Shown here piece after piece: positions 45,029-54,788 of a stretch of 64,000 nt of DNA. Within the stretch, counting starts at the first letter, position 1. Each line of letters opens with the position of its first letter. The notes under the pieces were generated by a model. It did no database searches and had not been told where the DNA came from. It worked only from the letters and a program-made list of their open reading frames with translations. Source of the stretch: Clostridium sp. CAG:343 (lineage in GTDB: Bacteria; Bacillota; Clostridia; TANB77; CAG-508); contig FR888067.1 in the NCBI GenBank assembly GCA_000431335.1, positions 114,858 through 178,857 on the forward strand. Direction: 5' to 3'. The translations under genes were made by a program, and so were the position numbers.

Positions 45029-47476
45029 ATGACATATAAATTTACAAATAGAGCCAAAAAGGCAATTGAGTTTGCTAATGAGTTAGCATTAGAGTTAGGT
45101 CATAATTATATAGGAACAGAACATATTTTATATGGTTTAGTAAAAGAAGGAAGCGGAGTTGCTTCTAAAGTGCTAGAAAATCAAGCTATTACAGCAGATA
45201 TGATTATTGATAAAATAGTTGAATTAGTAGGACACGAAGAACCGATAGATGGAACATTAGGATTTACACCAAGGACTAAAAGAGTAATTGAAAACGCTTT
45301 TATTGAAGCTAGAAAATTAGGATATAACTATATAGGAACAGAGCATCTTTTAATAGGAATTCTAAGAGAAGGAGATAGCATTGCTGCTAGAATATTATTA
45401 GAATTAGATACGAATATTCCAAAACTTTATAGTGAAATAATAAAAGTAATAAATGAAGGAGAAGATTTTGCGAAAGAAGATAAAAATAGAAAATCTGACA
45501 ACAAAGTTGGAAGCTATAATTCAACTCCAACATTAAATCAATTTGGAGAAGATTTAACCAAAAAAGCAAAAGAGGGAAAATTAGATCCAGTAATAGGAAG
45601 AAAAGAAGAAATAGAAAGAGTTGTACAAATTTTATCAAGAAGAACTAAAAATAATCCATGTTTAATAGGAGAACCAGGAGTTGGTAAAACAGCAGCAGTA
45701 GAAGGATTAGCACAAAAAATAGCAACAGGAGATGTTCCAGAAATATTAAAAGATAAAAGAGTAGTAACAATGGATATTTCAGGAATGGTAGCTGGAAGTA
45801 AATATAGAGGAGACTTTGAAGAAAGAATTAAAAAAGCATTAGATGAAGTAAAAAAAGCTGGAGATGTTATTTTATTTATTGATGAAATACACACAATAGT
45901 AGGAGCAGGTGCAGCAGAAGGAGCAATTGATGCGGCAAATATTTTAAAACCATTACTTGCAAGAGGAGAAATTCAATTAATAGGTGCTACAACACTAAAT
46001 GAATATAGAAAATATATAGAAAAAGACGCGGCATTAGAAAGAAGATTTAGCCCAGTAACAGTAAATGAACCAAGTGAAAAAGATACAATAAAAATACTAA
46101 AAGGAATTAGAGATAAGTATGAGGCACATCATGGAGTAAAAATAACAGATGAAGCAATTGAAGCAGCTGTAAAAATGTCTATAAGATATATTAATGATAG
46201 ATTTTTACCAGATAAAGCAATTGACTTAATAGATGAAGCGGCATCTCGTGCAAAACTAAAATCTTATACAGAGCCAGATGTTTTAAAACAACTAGAAGAG
46301 AAAATAGAAGAAGTAGAAAAAGATAAAGAAGAAGCTGTTCGAATTCAAAAATTTGAAAAAGCAGCAAGCCTAAGAGATAAACAGAAAGAATTAAAAGAAA
46401 AATATGAAAAAGAGCAGAAAAAGTGGAAAAATAAAAACAACAAAGAAGTGACTAATATAACAGAAGAAAATATAGCAGAAGTAATTGCAAATTGGACAGG
46501 AATCCCAGCTAAAAAAATAACGGAGGATGAAAATATTAGATTAAAAAATCTAGAAAAAAATCTACATGAAAGAGTAATCGGTCAAGATGAAGCTGTAGAA
46601 GCAGTAGCAAAAGCAATAAGAAGAGGAAGAGTGGGGCTAAAAGATCCAAAACGTCCAATAGGTTCGTTCTTATTTTTAGGACCAACAGGAGTAGGAAAAA
46701 CAGAATTATCGAAGGCATTGGCTGAAAGTTTATTTGGTGATGAAAATGCAATGATAAGAGTAGATATGTCAGAATATATGGAACCACATTCTGTTTCAAA
46801 ATTAATAGGTTCGCCTCCAGGTTATGTTGGATTTGATGAAGGAGGACAATTAACAGAAAAGATAAGAAGAAAACCATATTCAGTTATTCTTTTTGATGAA
46901 ATTGAAAAAGCACACCCAGATGTTATGAATATGTTACTTCAAATACTTGAGGATGGTAGATTAACAGATTCACAAGGAAGAACAGTAAATTTTAAAAATA
47001 CAGTAATTATTATGACTTCAAATATTGGTGCTAGACTTATTACAGATAAAAAGATGTTAGGATTTAGCAAAAATGAAATTAATGAAGAAGAAAATAAAAA
47101 AGAATACGAGGAAACAAAAAAAGAAGTAATGGAAGCATTGAAAAAAGAACTTAGACCAGAATTTATTAATCGTATTGATGAGATTATTGTGTTCCATAAA
47201 TTGACAGATACAGAAATTAGTCAAATTATTGATATTATGCTAAAAGAAGTAACAAAAAGATTAGAAGCTCAAAAAATAAAAATAGAGTTAGAACCAGAGG
47301 TAAAAGAATTAATTGCAAGCAAAGGTATTGATAAAAATTTCGGAGCAAGACCTTTAAGAAGAACAATTCAAAGTGTTTTAGAAGATAAGCTTGCAGAGAA
47401 AATTTTAGATGGTAATTTGAAGAAAAATAAATTGTCTAAAATTGGTGTGAAAGATGAAAAAGTAGTTGTATTATAA
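45029..47476 (+). CDS. clpC: ClpC AAA+ unfoldase
   Basis: 815 aa from ATG 45029 with GAAAGGAGTG upstream. Two Clp-N repeats (about 5-145), AAA-1 with GEPGVGKT near 210, a UVR-containing middle domain (about 415-460), AAA-2 with GPTGVGKT near 545, and a ClpP-docking type loop region. It unfolds arginine-phosphorylated and other substrates for ClpP. Last gene of the ctsR operon. Confidence 0.97.
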   Translation: MTYKFTNRAKKAIEFANELALELGHNYIGTEHILYGLVKEGSGVASKVLENQAITADMIIDKIVELVGHEEPIDGTLGFTPRTKRVIENAFIEARKLGYNYIGTEHLLIGILREGDSIAARILLELDTNIPKLYSEIIKVINEGEDFAKEDKNRKSDNKVGSYNSTPTLNQFGEDLTKKAKEGKLDPVIGRKEEIERVVQILSRRTKNNPCLIGEPGVGKTAAVEGLAQKIATGDVPEILKDKRVVTMDISGMVAGSKYRGDFEERIKKALDEVKKAGDVILFIDEIHTIVGAGAAEGAIDAANILKPLLARGEIQLIGATTLNEYRKYIEKDAALERRFSPVTVNEPSEKDTIKILKGIRDKYEAHHGVKITDEAIEAAVKMSIRYINDRFLPDKAIDLIDEAASRAKLKSYTEPDVLKQLEEKIEEVEKDKEEAVRIQKFEKAASLRDKQKELKEKYEKEQKKWKNKNNKEVTNITEENIAEVIANWTGIPAKKITEDENIRLKNLEKNLHERVIGQDEAVEAVAKAIRRGRVGLKDPKRPIGSFLFLGPTGVGKTELSKALAESLFGDENAMIRVDMSEYMEPHSVSKLIGSPPGYVGFDEGGQLTEKIRRKPYSVILFDEIEKAHPDVMNMLLQILEDGRLTDSQGRTVNFKNTVIIMTSNIGARLITDKKMLGFSKNEINEEENKKEYEETKKEVMEALKKELRPEFINRIDEIIVFHKLTDTEISQIIDIMLKEVTKRLEAQKIKIELEPEVKELIASKGIDKNFGARPLRRTIQSVLEDKLAEKILDGNLKKNKLSKIGVKDEKVVVL

Positions 47477-47503
47477 AAATATAAATTCACTATAAAAAGT
47501 TAA

Positions 47504-47542
47504 AACAAGAAGAGCTAATTATTTAGTGCTTCTTGTTCTTTT
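47504..47542 (+). terminator. Terminator of the ctsR-clpC operon
   Basis: AACAAGAAG pairs with CTTCTTGTT across a 16-nt loop, followed by CTTTT. Confidence 0.75.
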
Positions 47543-47615
47543 GCATAAAATATAGTTTACAAAATAATTAAAAAATGATATATTAAAGACTACATAAAAT
47601 AGCAAAGGTGATAAT

Positions 47616-49500
47616 ATGATAGAAAAAATAAATTCAGCCAAGGATGTTAAAAAATTAAACATAGAAGAACAAAAACAATTAGCAGAAGAAATTAGAAAAT
47701 ATATATTAGAAATTGTATCAAAAAATGGAGGACATTTAGCTTCAAATCTTGGAGTAGTAGAATTAACAATAGCCTTACATACAGTTTTTGATTTGCCAAA
47801 AGACAAAATAGTATGGGATGTTGGACATCAAACTTATGTACATAAAATTATAACAGGAAGAAGAGAGCAATTAAATACTTTAAGACAATTGAATGGAATA
47901 GCAGGATTTCCAAAAACAAATGAATCTGAAACAGATTGTTTTAACACAGGACATAGTAGTACTTCTATATCAGCAGCATTAGGGATGGCTAGAGCAAGAG
48001 ATATAAAAGGTGAAAAAAATAATGTAATAGCAGTTATAGGAGATGGTGCTTTAACAGGAGGAATGGCCTTAGAGGCATTAAATGATGCAGGTTCTAGTCA
48101 AACAAGGTTAACAGTTATATTAAATGATAATGAAATGAGCATTTCAAAGAACATTGGTGGAGTAAATATGCTTTTAAGTAAATTGAGAACTAAAAAAACG
48201 TATACAAAATCCAATGTGTCTATGAAAAATATTATTAATAAAGTGCCAATTATAGGACAACCTTTTGTAAAAATAGTACAAAGACTAAAAAGAAGTATTA
48301 AACAATTAATTATTCCAAAAATGTTTTTTGAAGATATTGGATTTCGCTATTTAGGACCAGTTGATGGACATAATATAGAAGAATTAGAAAGAATGTTAAA
48401 TATTAGTAAACAATTAGAAGGGCCTGTTTTAATTCACGTGTTAACTAAAAAAGGAAAAGGATATAAAATAGCAGAAGAAAATCCAGATAAATTTCATGCA
48501 ACAGGACCTTTTGAAATAGAGACAGGAAAGCCTAAAAAAGAAAAATCAAAAGATTATTCAAAAGTATTTGGAGATAAGTTGGTAGAATTAGCAAAGAAAA
48601 ATGACAAAATAGTTGCTATTACAGCATCAATGAAAGATGGTACAGGATTAACAAAATTTGCTAAAGAATTTCCAGATAGATTTTTTGATATTGGAATTGC
48701 AGAACAGCACGCATTAGGTTTAGCAGCAGGAATGGCAAAAGAGGGAGTTATACCAGTAGTTCCTATATATTCATCTTTTTATCAAAGAGCATATGATCAA
48801 GTTATTCACGATATTGCTATTCAGAATTTGCCAGTTATTATGTGTGTAGATAGAGCTGGTGTAGTAGGAGCAGACCGGAGAAACACATCAAGGTCTTCTA
48901 GATATGGCGTTTTTTAGATTAATTCCTAATTTAACAATTATGGCACCAAAAGATTTTAAGGAATTAGAAGATATGATGGAATTTGCAGTAAACGTAGGAA
49001 AGCCAGTAGTAATTAGATATCCAAGAGGCGGAGAAGGAAAGGAAAAATTTAACCAACATAAAAAGATAGAATATCAAAAAGCAGAAATTCTAAAAGAAGG
49101 AAAAGATGTATCAATTTTTGCAATAGGAAAAACAGTAGAAAGAGCAGTTCGATTATCACAAATGTTAGAAAAAGAAGGTATTGTTTCAGAAGTTATAAAT
49201 ACTAGATTTTTAAAGCCATTTGACAAAGGAAGTGCTATAAAATCTATAGAAAAAACAAAAAATGTAATAACTATAGAAGATGGAACAACTATAAATGGAT
49301 TATCAACAACAATTAAAGAATTAATTGTAAATGAACACTTAAAGAATATAAATATAAATACATATGCATATCCAGATAAATTTATTCAACATGGGACAGT
49401 AGAAGAATTAGAAAAAATATATCATCAAGATGCAGAAAGTATTTATAAAGATATAATGACAATAGTTGACAAAAAGCGACAGGAAAATGAGACAATATAG
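47616..49500 (+). CDS. dxs: DXS, 1-deoxy-D-xylulose-5-phosphate synthase, split by a +1 shift at CGG
   Basis: Thiamine-diphosphate enzyme joining pyruvate and glyceraldehyde 3-phosphate at the head of the MEP isoprenoid pathway. GGHLASNLG, VGHQTYVHK, the TPP motif GDGALTGG near 148 and the catalytic-glutamate segment GIAEQHALG near 370 are in the first part. CGG at 48876-48878 (codon 421) interrupts VGAD-GETHQG; the 0 frame stops 13 codons later. Skipping the C reads GGA GAA ACA CAT CAA GGT and continues to 49500 for about 627 residues, the usual DXS length. The last codons and TAG lie inside a dispersed repeat, so the C-terminal QENETI is repeat-derived. Confidence 0.94.
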
Positions 49501-49533
49501 ACCTGTCCCCAATGTCTCAAGAAAGGAAAAAAT
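49488..49533. repeat. Palindromic dispersed repeat, copy 3 (dxs end / S4-gene leader)
   Basis: TGAGACAATATAGACCTGT through CCCCAATGTCTCA (49488-49519), then CAAGAAAGGAAAAAAT. It supplies the dxs stop codon and the ribosome site of the next gene. TGAGACA and TGTCTCA are complementary ends. Confidence 0.8.
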
Positions 49534-50337
49534 ATGAATAAACAAGAGGTTTTAAAAGATTATAAAAAACAAGAAGATAAGTTGTGCTTGTCTCAGGTGT
49601 TAGATAAAATAGAGTTTTGTGAATCGAGAGAAAAATTGGAATATACAGATTTTTTAGATATGTATCAGGTTGCACTAGTAGAGAATTTTCTAAGAAGAAT
49701 TAATTTTAAAAATTATCAATTTTTTGGTGGGTATGAGGATAGCGAAAGAAAAATTTTAATTGTATATCCAGATAAATATAATGATAGTATGATAGAGAAG
49801 AATTATAGTAAAATGCTAAAAATTTTAAGAATAGAGTTACCAGAAGAAGAATTTGGAAAATATTCTCATAGAAATTATTTAGGTGGTATTGTTAAATTAG
49901 GTTTAAAAAGAGAAAAAGTAGGAGATATTTTAGTTTCTAATCAAGGTGCAGATATTGTTGTGGTTAGTGATTTTGCAGAAGTTTTAAAGAAAGAACTTCC
50001 TTCTCTTACTAGATTTGAAAATAGTAAAATTGAGATTAAAGAAATTTCAGATATTATTAAAAAAGAAGTTAAAATAGAAGAAGTAAGTATTATAGTACCA
50101 TCTTTAAGATTAGATAATATTGTTTCAGATTTAGTTAAAACTTCTAGAAGTAAAGCTAAACAAATAATAGAACAAGAAAGAGTTTTTGTTAATGGACAAA
50201 ATGAAACAAAGATGGCAAAACAGGTGAAAATAGGAGATATTATAACAATAAGAGGAAAAGGTAGATTTATAGTTAAAGAACAAACAGGAACTACAAGAAG
50301 CGGAAGAGCAGTGCTAAAAATAGAAAAGTATGTCTAA
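49534..50337 (+). CDS. YlmH-like S4-domain RNA-binding protein
   Basis: 267 aa. N-terminal about 170 residues resemble the YlmH fold (FLDMYQVALVENFLRRINF, FFGGYEDSERKILIVYPD, RNYLGGIVKLGLKREKVGDI), and the C-terminal S4 domain has SLRLDNIVSDLVKTSRSKA and VFVNGQNETKMAKQVKIGD. In B. subtilis YlmH binds stalled 50S-peptidyl-tRNA complexes in ribosome rescue. Its ribosome site comes from the dispersed repeat. In many Firmicutes this gene sits by sepF-divIVA; here it is at another locus. Confidence 0.85.
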   Translation: MNKQEVLKDYKKQEDKLCLSQVLDKIEFCESREKLEYTDFLDMYQVALVENFLRRINFKNYQFFGGYEDSERKILIVYPDKYNDSMIEKNYSKMLKILRIELPEEEFGKYSHRNYLGGIVKLGLKREKVGDILVSNQGADIVVVSDFAEVLKKELPSLTRFENSKIEIKEISDIIKKEVKIEEVSIIVPSLRLDNIVSDLVKTSRSKAKQIIEQERVFVNGQNETKMAKQVKIGDIITIRGKGRFIVKEQTGTTRSGRAVLKIEKYV

Positions 50338-50398
50338 CTTGATTATTATGTAAAATTCTGATATAATATAATTAATCAATCTTAGGAGGGATAATAAT

Positions 50399-50692
50399 AT
50401 GTTACTAAGAACAACGATAGAGCGGAATCCAATAATTCCAATACTGAAAATTACAAAAACTTGTATTGCCAATCCAAGTCTTACCAATTCCATCAAGCAA
50501 TCAGCTTTACTATCAGAAATAACCAAGATGATAGAATTGGCAGAAAGGTTTGGAGGAAGGTTATTAAATTCAGAAGAATATCCTAATTTAGAAAAAAATG
50601 AAGAAATTGGGGTATTGGTACAGCTAATTTTTCAGAATAATATAGAATTGGAAAAATTTGAACTGAAGTTAGCCTTTAGCAACACTAAATAG
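50399..50692 (+). CDS. Hypothetical protein, 97 aa, with an unshifted in-frame CGG
   Basis: Strong RBS TAGGAGGGATAATAAT before ATG 50399 and a terminator directly after the stop support a real gene. Not recognised; moderately hydrophobic N-terminal half, Glu/Lys-rich C-terminal helices (ITKMIELAERFGG). Codon 9 is CGG (50423-50425). Reading +1 there would give GGA ATC CAA TAA and stop at once, so here CGG would have to be read in frame (as Arg or otherwise). It is the only in-frame CGG I found that is not at a gene break. Confidence 0.6.
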   Translation: MLLRTTIERNPIIPILKITKTCIANPSLTNSIKQSALLSEITKMIELAERFGGRLLNSEEYPNLEKNEEIGVLVQLIFQNNIELEKFELKLAFSNTK

Positions 50693-50716
50693 GAGCCAAA
50701 TGGCTCCTATTTTAGT
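50693..50716. terminator. Bidirectional terminator
   Basis: AGGAGCC-AAAT-GGCTCCT followed by ATTTTA, shared with the convergent mutS2, whose 3' end it overlaps. Confidence 0.75.
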
Positions 50717-53088
50717 TCTACAACTGTAACGCCCATTTCACCTTCTCCATAAGTTCCCATTCTATAAGATTTAACATGGGGATTAGTTTTTAAAAAGTTA
50801 TGAATTCCAGTTTTTAATTTTCCGGTACCTTTACCATGGACAATTCGTACTGTCTGAAGTTTAGCTAAACAACAATCATCTAAAAATTTATCAACCACAA
50901 AGACAGCTTCTTCAACATTTAAACCAATTACATTTATTTCTGATTTTACTGTTTTTGATTTTGAAATACTAGTATAGCCAGAAGTTTGGATTTGTTTATC
51001 TGATTTTTTAGTTTTATCGACATGTGCTTTTTCTATGTTATTTATATGTACATTCATTTTTATAATACCAACTTTAACTTGTACTTCATTTGATTTTGAA
51101 ATATGAGATACAATAATACCATTTTGACCAAGAGTTTTCACAAAAACTTCTGTATTAGGTTTTAAATCTTCAACATTTAATTTTTCTACTGAATTTGAAG
51201 AAAAATTAACAGTATCCTTAGTTAAAGAAGAATTCTTTATTTTAGTGTTTAATTTATTCCTTAGATTTTCTAAATCTTTAATATTTACATTTGAATTTTT
51301 TATTTCATTCATTTGCTTTATAATAGAATTTGCATCTTCTTTAGCATTTAGAAATATATCTCTTGCTTTTATCTTTGCGTTATCAATTAATTCTTTTTCT
51401 TTTTGTTTTAATTCTATATTATCTTTTTTTAGATTATTTTCAAGAATAGATATATTTTGAAGTTTTAAATCAATTTCTTTACGTTCTTTTTCAATAATAC
51501 TTTTGTTATCATATATATTTTTTAATAATTCTTCAATATTAATTTGATCTTTTGACATTAGAGATTTTGCATTATTTATTATTTCAGAATTAAGTCCTAA
51601 ACTTTTACTAATTTCAAAAGCATTACTTTTTCCTGGTATACCAACTAATAATTTATATGTAGGCATTAAAGTTTTTATATCAAATTCTACAGAAGCATTC
51701 TCAAATCTATTTGTTACTAAAGCATAATTTTTTAATTCTTGATAATGAGTTGTTGCTATTGTTAGAATATCTTTTTGATTAAAATAATCTAAAATACTTA
51801 TAGCAAGATTAGCACCTTCAATTGGATCTGTACCTGAACCTAATTCATCAACTAAGATTAAAGAGTTTGTACTTGAATCTTTTATAATTTCAACAATATT
51901 TGTCATATGAGATGAAAAAGTACTTAGAGATTCACTAATACTTTGATTATCACCAATATCAGCAAAAATTTTATCAAAAACATAGATTGATGAATTTTCA
52001 TCTGCTGGAATATTAAGGCCACTGCAAGCCATTGCACATAATAAGCCAACTGTTTTTAAAGTAACTGTTTTTCCACCAGTATTAGGACCAGTTATAACTA
52101 AAGTAGAAAAGTCATTTCCTAAATTAATAGAAATGGGAACAACTTTATTAAAGTCAATTAAAGGATGGCGTGCATTTATAAGATTAATTTCTTTTTTTAG
52201 ATTTATTTTAGGAGTTATACCTTTGATTTCGCGAGAATATTTTGCTTTAGCAAAAATAAAATCTAAATTACCTATTAAATTAATATCCTTTTTTATTTCT
52301 TCAATATATGGAAAAAATAGAGAAGATAATTTCATCAATATTTTTTCTATTTCAATTTCTTCATCAATTTTTAATTTGCTAAGATTATTATTTAATTCGA
52401 ATATTGAAATAGGTTCAATAAACACCGTTGAACCAGCATTAGATATATCATGAACAAATCCTTTTATTTCTGAACGATACTCATCTTTAACAGGTATTAC
52501 AAAACGATTATTTCTCATTGTTATAATATTTTCTTGAATATATTTTGAATATTTAGAAGAATGTATAAAATTATTTAAGGTATCTCTAATATTTTGTTCA
52601 GTATTTCTAATATTTTTTCTAATTAATTTTAACGTAGAAGACGCTTTATCATCTATAGTATTTTCGTCAATAATAGCAGTCTCAATAGCTGTTACAATGT
52701 CTTTATTAGTATAAAGTTCGTAAAATAAAGGTGATAAAGAAGGATATTCAGAACTATCTAAAAAATCTTTTGAGAAGTATTCTTTTAATTCCTGAGAAAG
52801 TTTAAATATATTTTTTAGATTTATTAAAGATTTGCAAGAAAGGGTATTATTAACTTCAAGATTTTTTAGTTCTATTTCCACATTTGATATTTCATAAAAT
52901 CCAGGCATAGAATTTCTATATGATAAATTTACAGCATCAAAAGTTTCTTTTAACATATTTTTTACATCTGATTTGTTATTATTGGGCATTAAACTATCTA
53001 CAAGTTTTTTTCCAACATATGTTACACAATGTTTTTTTAAGATTTCTAATATTTTATTAAATTCTAATTTTTCTAAGTTTGTATTCAT
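50707..53088 (-). CDS. mutS2: MutS2 / RqcU-type ATPase with Smr domain
   Basis: 793 aa from ATG 53088 (GGAGATTTTAAA upstream); the longer frame to 53247 lacks a ribosome site and starts in AT-rich noncoding sequence. MutS core with Walker A GPNTGGKT, VDELGSGTDP and ATTHYQELK; coiled coil about 515-640; KOW-like region; C-terminal Smr domain with NVIGLNVEEA, VHGKGTGKL and GVTVVEL. Family members split collided ribosomes or suppress recombination. If ribosomes pause at CGG codons in this organism, a collision-rescue factor would be relevant. Confidence 0.94.
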   Translation of the reverse strand: MNTNLEKLEFNKILEILKKHCVTYVGKKLVDSLMPNNNKSDVKNMLKETFDAVNLSYRNSMPGFYEISNVEIELKNLEVNNTLSCKSLINLKNIFKLSQELKEYFSKDFLDSSEYPSLSPLFYELYTNKDIVTAIETAIIDENTIDDKASSTLKLIRKNIRNTEQNIRDTLNNFIHSSKYSKYIQENIITMRNNRFVIPVKDEYRSEIKGFVHDISNAGSTVFIEPISIFELNNNLSKLKIDEEIEIEKILMKLSSLFFPYIEEIKKDINLIGNLDFIFAKAKYSREIKGITPKINLKKEINLINARHPLIDFNKVVPISINLGNDFSTLVITGPNTGGKTVTLKTVGLLCAMACSGLNIPADENSSIYVFDKIFADIGDNQSISESLSTFSSHMTNIVEIIKDSSTNSLILVDELGSGTDPIEGANLAISILDYFNQKDILTIATTHYQELKNYALVTNRFENASVEFDIKTLMPTYKLLVGIPGKSNAFEISKSLGLNSEIINNAKSLMSKDQINIEELLKNIYDNKSIIEKERKEIDLKLQNISILENNLKKDNIELKQKEKELIDNAKIKARDIFLNAKEDANSIIKQMNEIKNSNVNIKDLENLRNKLNTKIKNSSLTKDTVNFSSNSVEKLNVEDLKPNTEVFVKTLGQNGIIVSHISKSNEVQVKVGIIKMNVHINNIEKAHVDKTKKSDKQIQTSGYTSISKSKTVKSEINVIGLNVEEAVFVVDKFLDDCCLAKLQTVRIVHGKGTGKLKTGIHNFLKTNPHVKSYRMGTYGEGEMGVTVVELK

Positions 53089-53288
53089 TTTAAAATCTCC
53101 TAACTTATTGATAGCAATATTATATAAAGAAAAAATAAATAAGTCAATTTTGTGTTTTTGCAATAATAGATAAAAAGATAGAAAATTTAATTGCGAAATT
53201 TGTTTTTTCATATAACATTTTGATAGATATATAAATAAAAATAGCAAAAAATAAAAAAATAATATAAAAATAAATGAGATATTTTATA

Positions 53289-53525
53289 TTATTTTTTTAT
53301 TTTATAATGCATATCATCTGTAAAACCAAGTAGCCAAATAGGAGAAACGTCAAATAATTCTGAAATTTTAACTAACATAGAAAGTTCAATTTTTTTAACT
53401 TTACCGCTAGCATATTTAGAAATTGTACCTTTTGACTTTAACCCAAGTTCTTTTGCGATTTGCTCATAAGTCATATTAGAATTATTTAAAAGAAACGTAA
53501 AACGTTCTGGAAAAAGATAATCCAA
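53289..53525 (-). CDS. XRE-family regulator, 78 aa
   Basis: RFTFLLNNSNMTYEQIAKELGLKSKGTISK... is a textbook HTH followed by LVKISELFDVSPIWLLGFTDD, the usual C-terminal part of SinR/phage-repressor-type XRE proteins. AGGAGG precedes its ATG. It is divergent from the XRE-like gene at 53732 with 206 bp between; the stretch 53609-53645 has short ATCA/TGAT repeats that might be operators. Confidence 0.88.
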   Translation of the reverse strand: MDYLFPERFTFLLNNSNMTYEQIAKELGLKSKGTISKYASGKVKKIELSMLVKISELFDVSPIWLLGFTDDMHYKIKK

Positions 53526-53671
53526 AATAAAAACCTCCTATTTAAAATATTGCTACAAGTATAACATTTTATATTAAATTTGTAAATAACTAAAATATTA
53601 AAATAATATGACAAAAGTATCACTAAAAATGATATTTTTAATGATAAACTTCCAAATATTGTATAAAAAGA

Positions 53672-53700
53672 TTGACAAAAAAAGAAAAATAATGTATTAT
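53672..53700 (+). promoter_or_regulatory. Promoter of the 53.7-kb cluster
   Basis: TTGACA (53672-53677), 17-bp spacer, TATTAT (53695-53700), then AAAGGAG before ATG 53732. Confidence 0.75.
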
Positions 53701-53731
53701 ATTTCCAAAAAAGAAACAAAAAGGAGATAAT

Positions 53732-53974
53732 ATGGAACCTAAAATAATAGGAGAAAGGATAAAAAATCTTATTAAAGAGAAGAAGGTAACAAAAGAATAT
53801 GTGGCCAAAAGAATAGGAATAACTAATAAAAAGTTGGAGAATAAGTTAGAAGGAAAAGAAGAATTTTATATTAGTGAAATAATAGAATTAACAAAAATAT
53901 TTAATTTAAATATAGAAGAATGTGCAAAAATTTTTTTTGATGAAGATAAATTAAGCTCAAAAACTAAGATGTAA
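53732..53974 (+). CDS. XRE-like DNA-binding protein, 80 aa
   Basis: GERIKNLIKEKKVTKEYVAK...GITNKKLENKLEGKE...ISEIIELTKIFNLNIEECAKI follows the XRE helix pattern with low conservation. It is the first gene of the transcript leading into the HIT/radical SAM cluster (83-98 bp gap) and probably regulates it with the divergent repressor. Confidence 0.75.
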   Translation: MEPKIIGERIKNLIKEKKVTKEYVAKRIGITNKKLENKLEGKEEFYISEIIELTKIFNLNIEECAKIFFDEDKLSSKTKM

Positions 53975-54071
53975 TTATTCATGTATACGAAAGAGTGAAA
54001 TAATAAAAATTATTAATAATGTAGTAAATAAAAAACTAAAGAATGAAATAAAATTAATGGAGGTAAAAGAA

Positions 54072-54770
54072 ATGAATACAGATTTTAGAAAACAACTATC
54101 TCAAAAGAAAAAGCCATTAGAATACATTGATGTAGATAAAAGAGAGGATTTTCCACCTGTACCAAATGGAATGCGATATATTCACTTTTATGGTGGAACA
54201 AAAAATTATAGAGCATATATAGCACCAGAAGATATTTCTAGAGCAGATTTTATGGAACAATATCCTGAATATGTTCCAGAACATAATAAACCTGTTTATG
54301 AAAATAATGGAATAATTGTTAGAGCGGATCCAAAATATCCATGTCCAGGGTTTTATATATTTGGTTTAAACAAAACTTATAGAGCGTTTGATTTGTTAGA
54401 TGATACTACATTTCTTAGATATTCATTTATTCTGAAAAAGACAAAAGAAGGAATGAGAAAGGAATTAGGAATAAATTATGCTCACCTTCTTTCAAACGAA
54501 AAATCAGATCCTTTTGTTAATGTTCACTTTTGGTTGGTTCCTGTAGAAGGAACTACTTCTCCGGATTTATTGGATTTTAATGTAAAAGAATATTTGAGTA
54601 GTTTTAAACCAGAAGAACAGTTAGACAAGATATTATTATATAATAAAAAATTGAAGGAGTATTTAAAAAGAATAGATTTAGTAAAACAAGACAATGAATT
54701 AACTGCAAAATTAATAGGTATGAAAAATAAATGTTATTCAAAGGTAGAAAATGATGAAGCAGAAAGGTAA
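54072..54770 (+). CDS. HIT-like domain protein (cluster gene 1)
   Basis: 232 aa from ATG 54072, as GGAGG lies 7 nt upstream. After a polar N-terminus (FPPVPNGMRYIHFYGGTKNYRAY) the part PCPGFYIFGLNKTYRAFDLL...GMRKELGI...FVNVHFWLVPVEG has the layout of a histidine-triad fold, with the usual HxHxHxx site reduced to a single His in VHFWLVP. Nucleotide-binding or transferase activity of HIT type is possible; loss of the triad histidines argues against normal catalysis. It is 18 bp from the radical SAM gene. Confidence 0.6.
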   Translation: MNTDFRKQLSQKKKPLEYIDVDKREDFPPVPNGMRYIHFYGGTKNYRAYIAPEDISRADFMEQYPEYVPEHNKPVYENNGIIVRADPKYPCPGFYIFGLNKTYRAFDLLDDTTFLRYSFILKKTKEGMRKELGINYAHLLSNEKSDPFVNVHFWLVPVEGTTSPDLLDFNVKEYLSSFKPEEQLDKILLYNKKLKEYLKRIDLVKQDNELTAKLIGMKNKCYSKVENDEAER

Positions 54771-54788
54771 TATTAGAGGTGATAAAAT

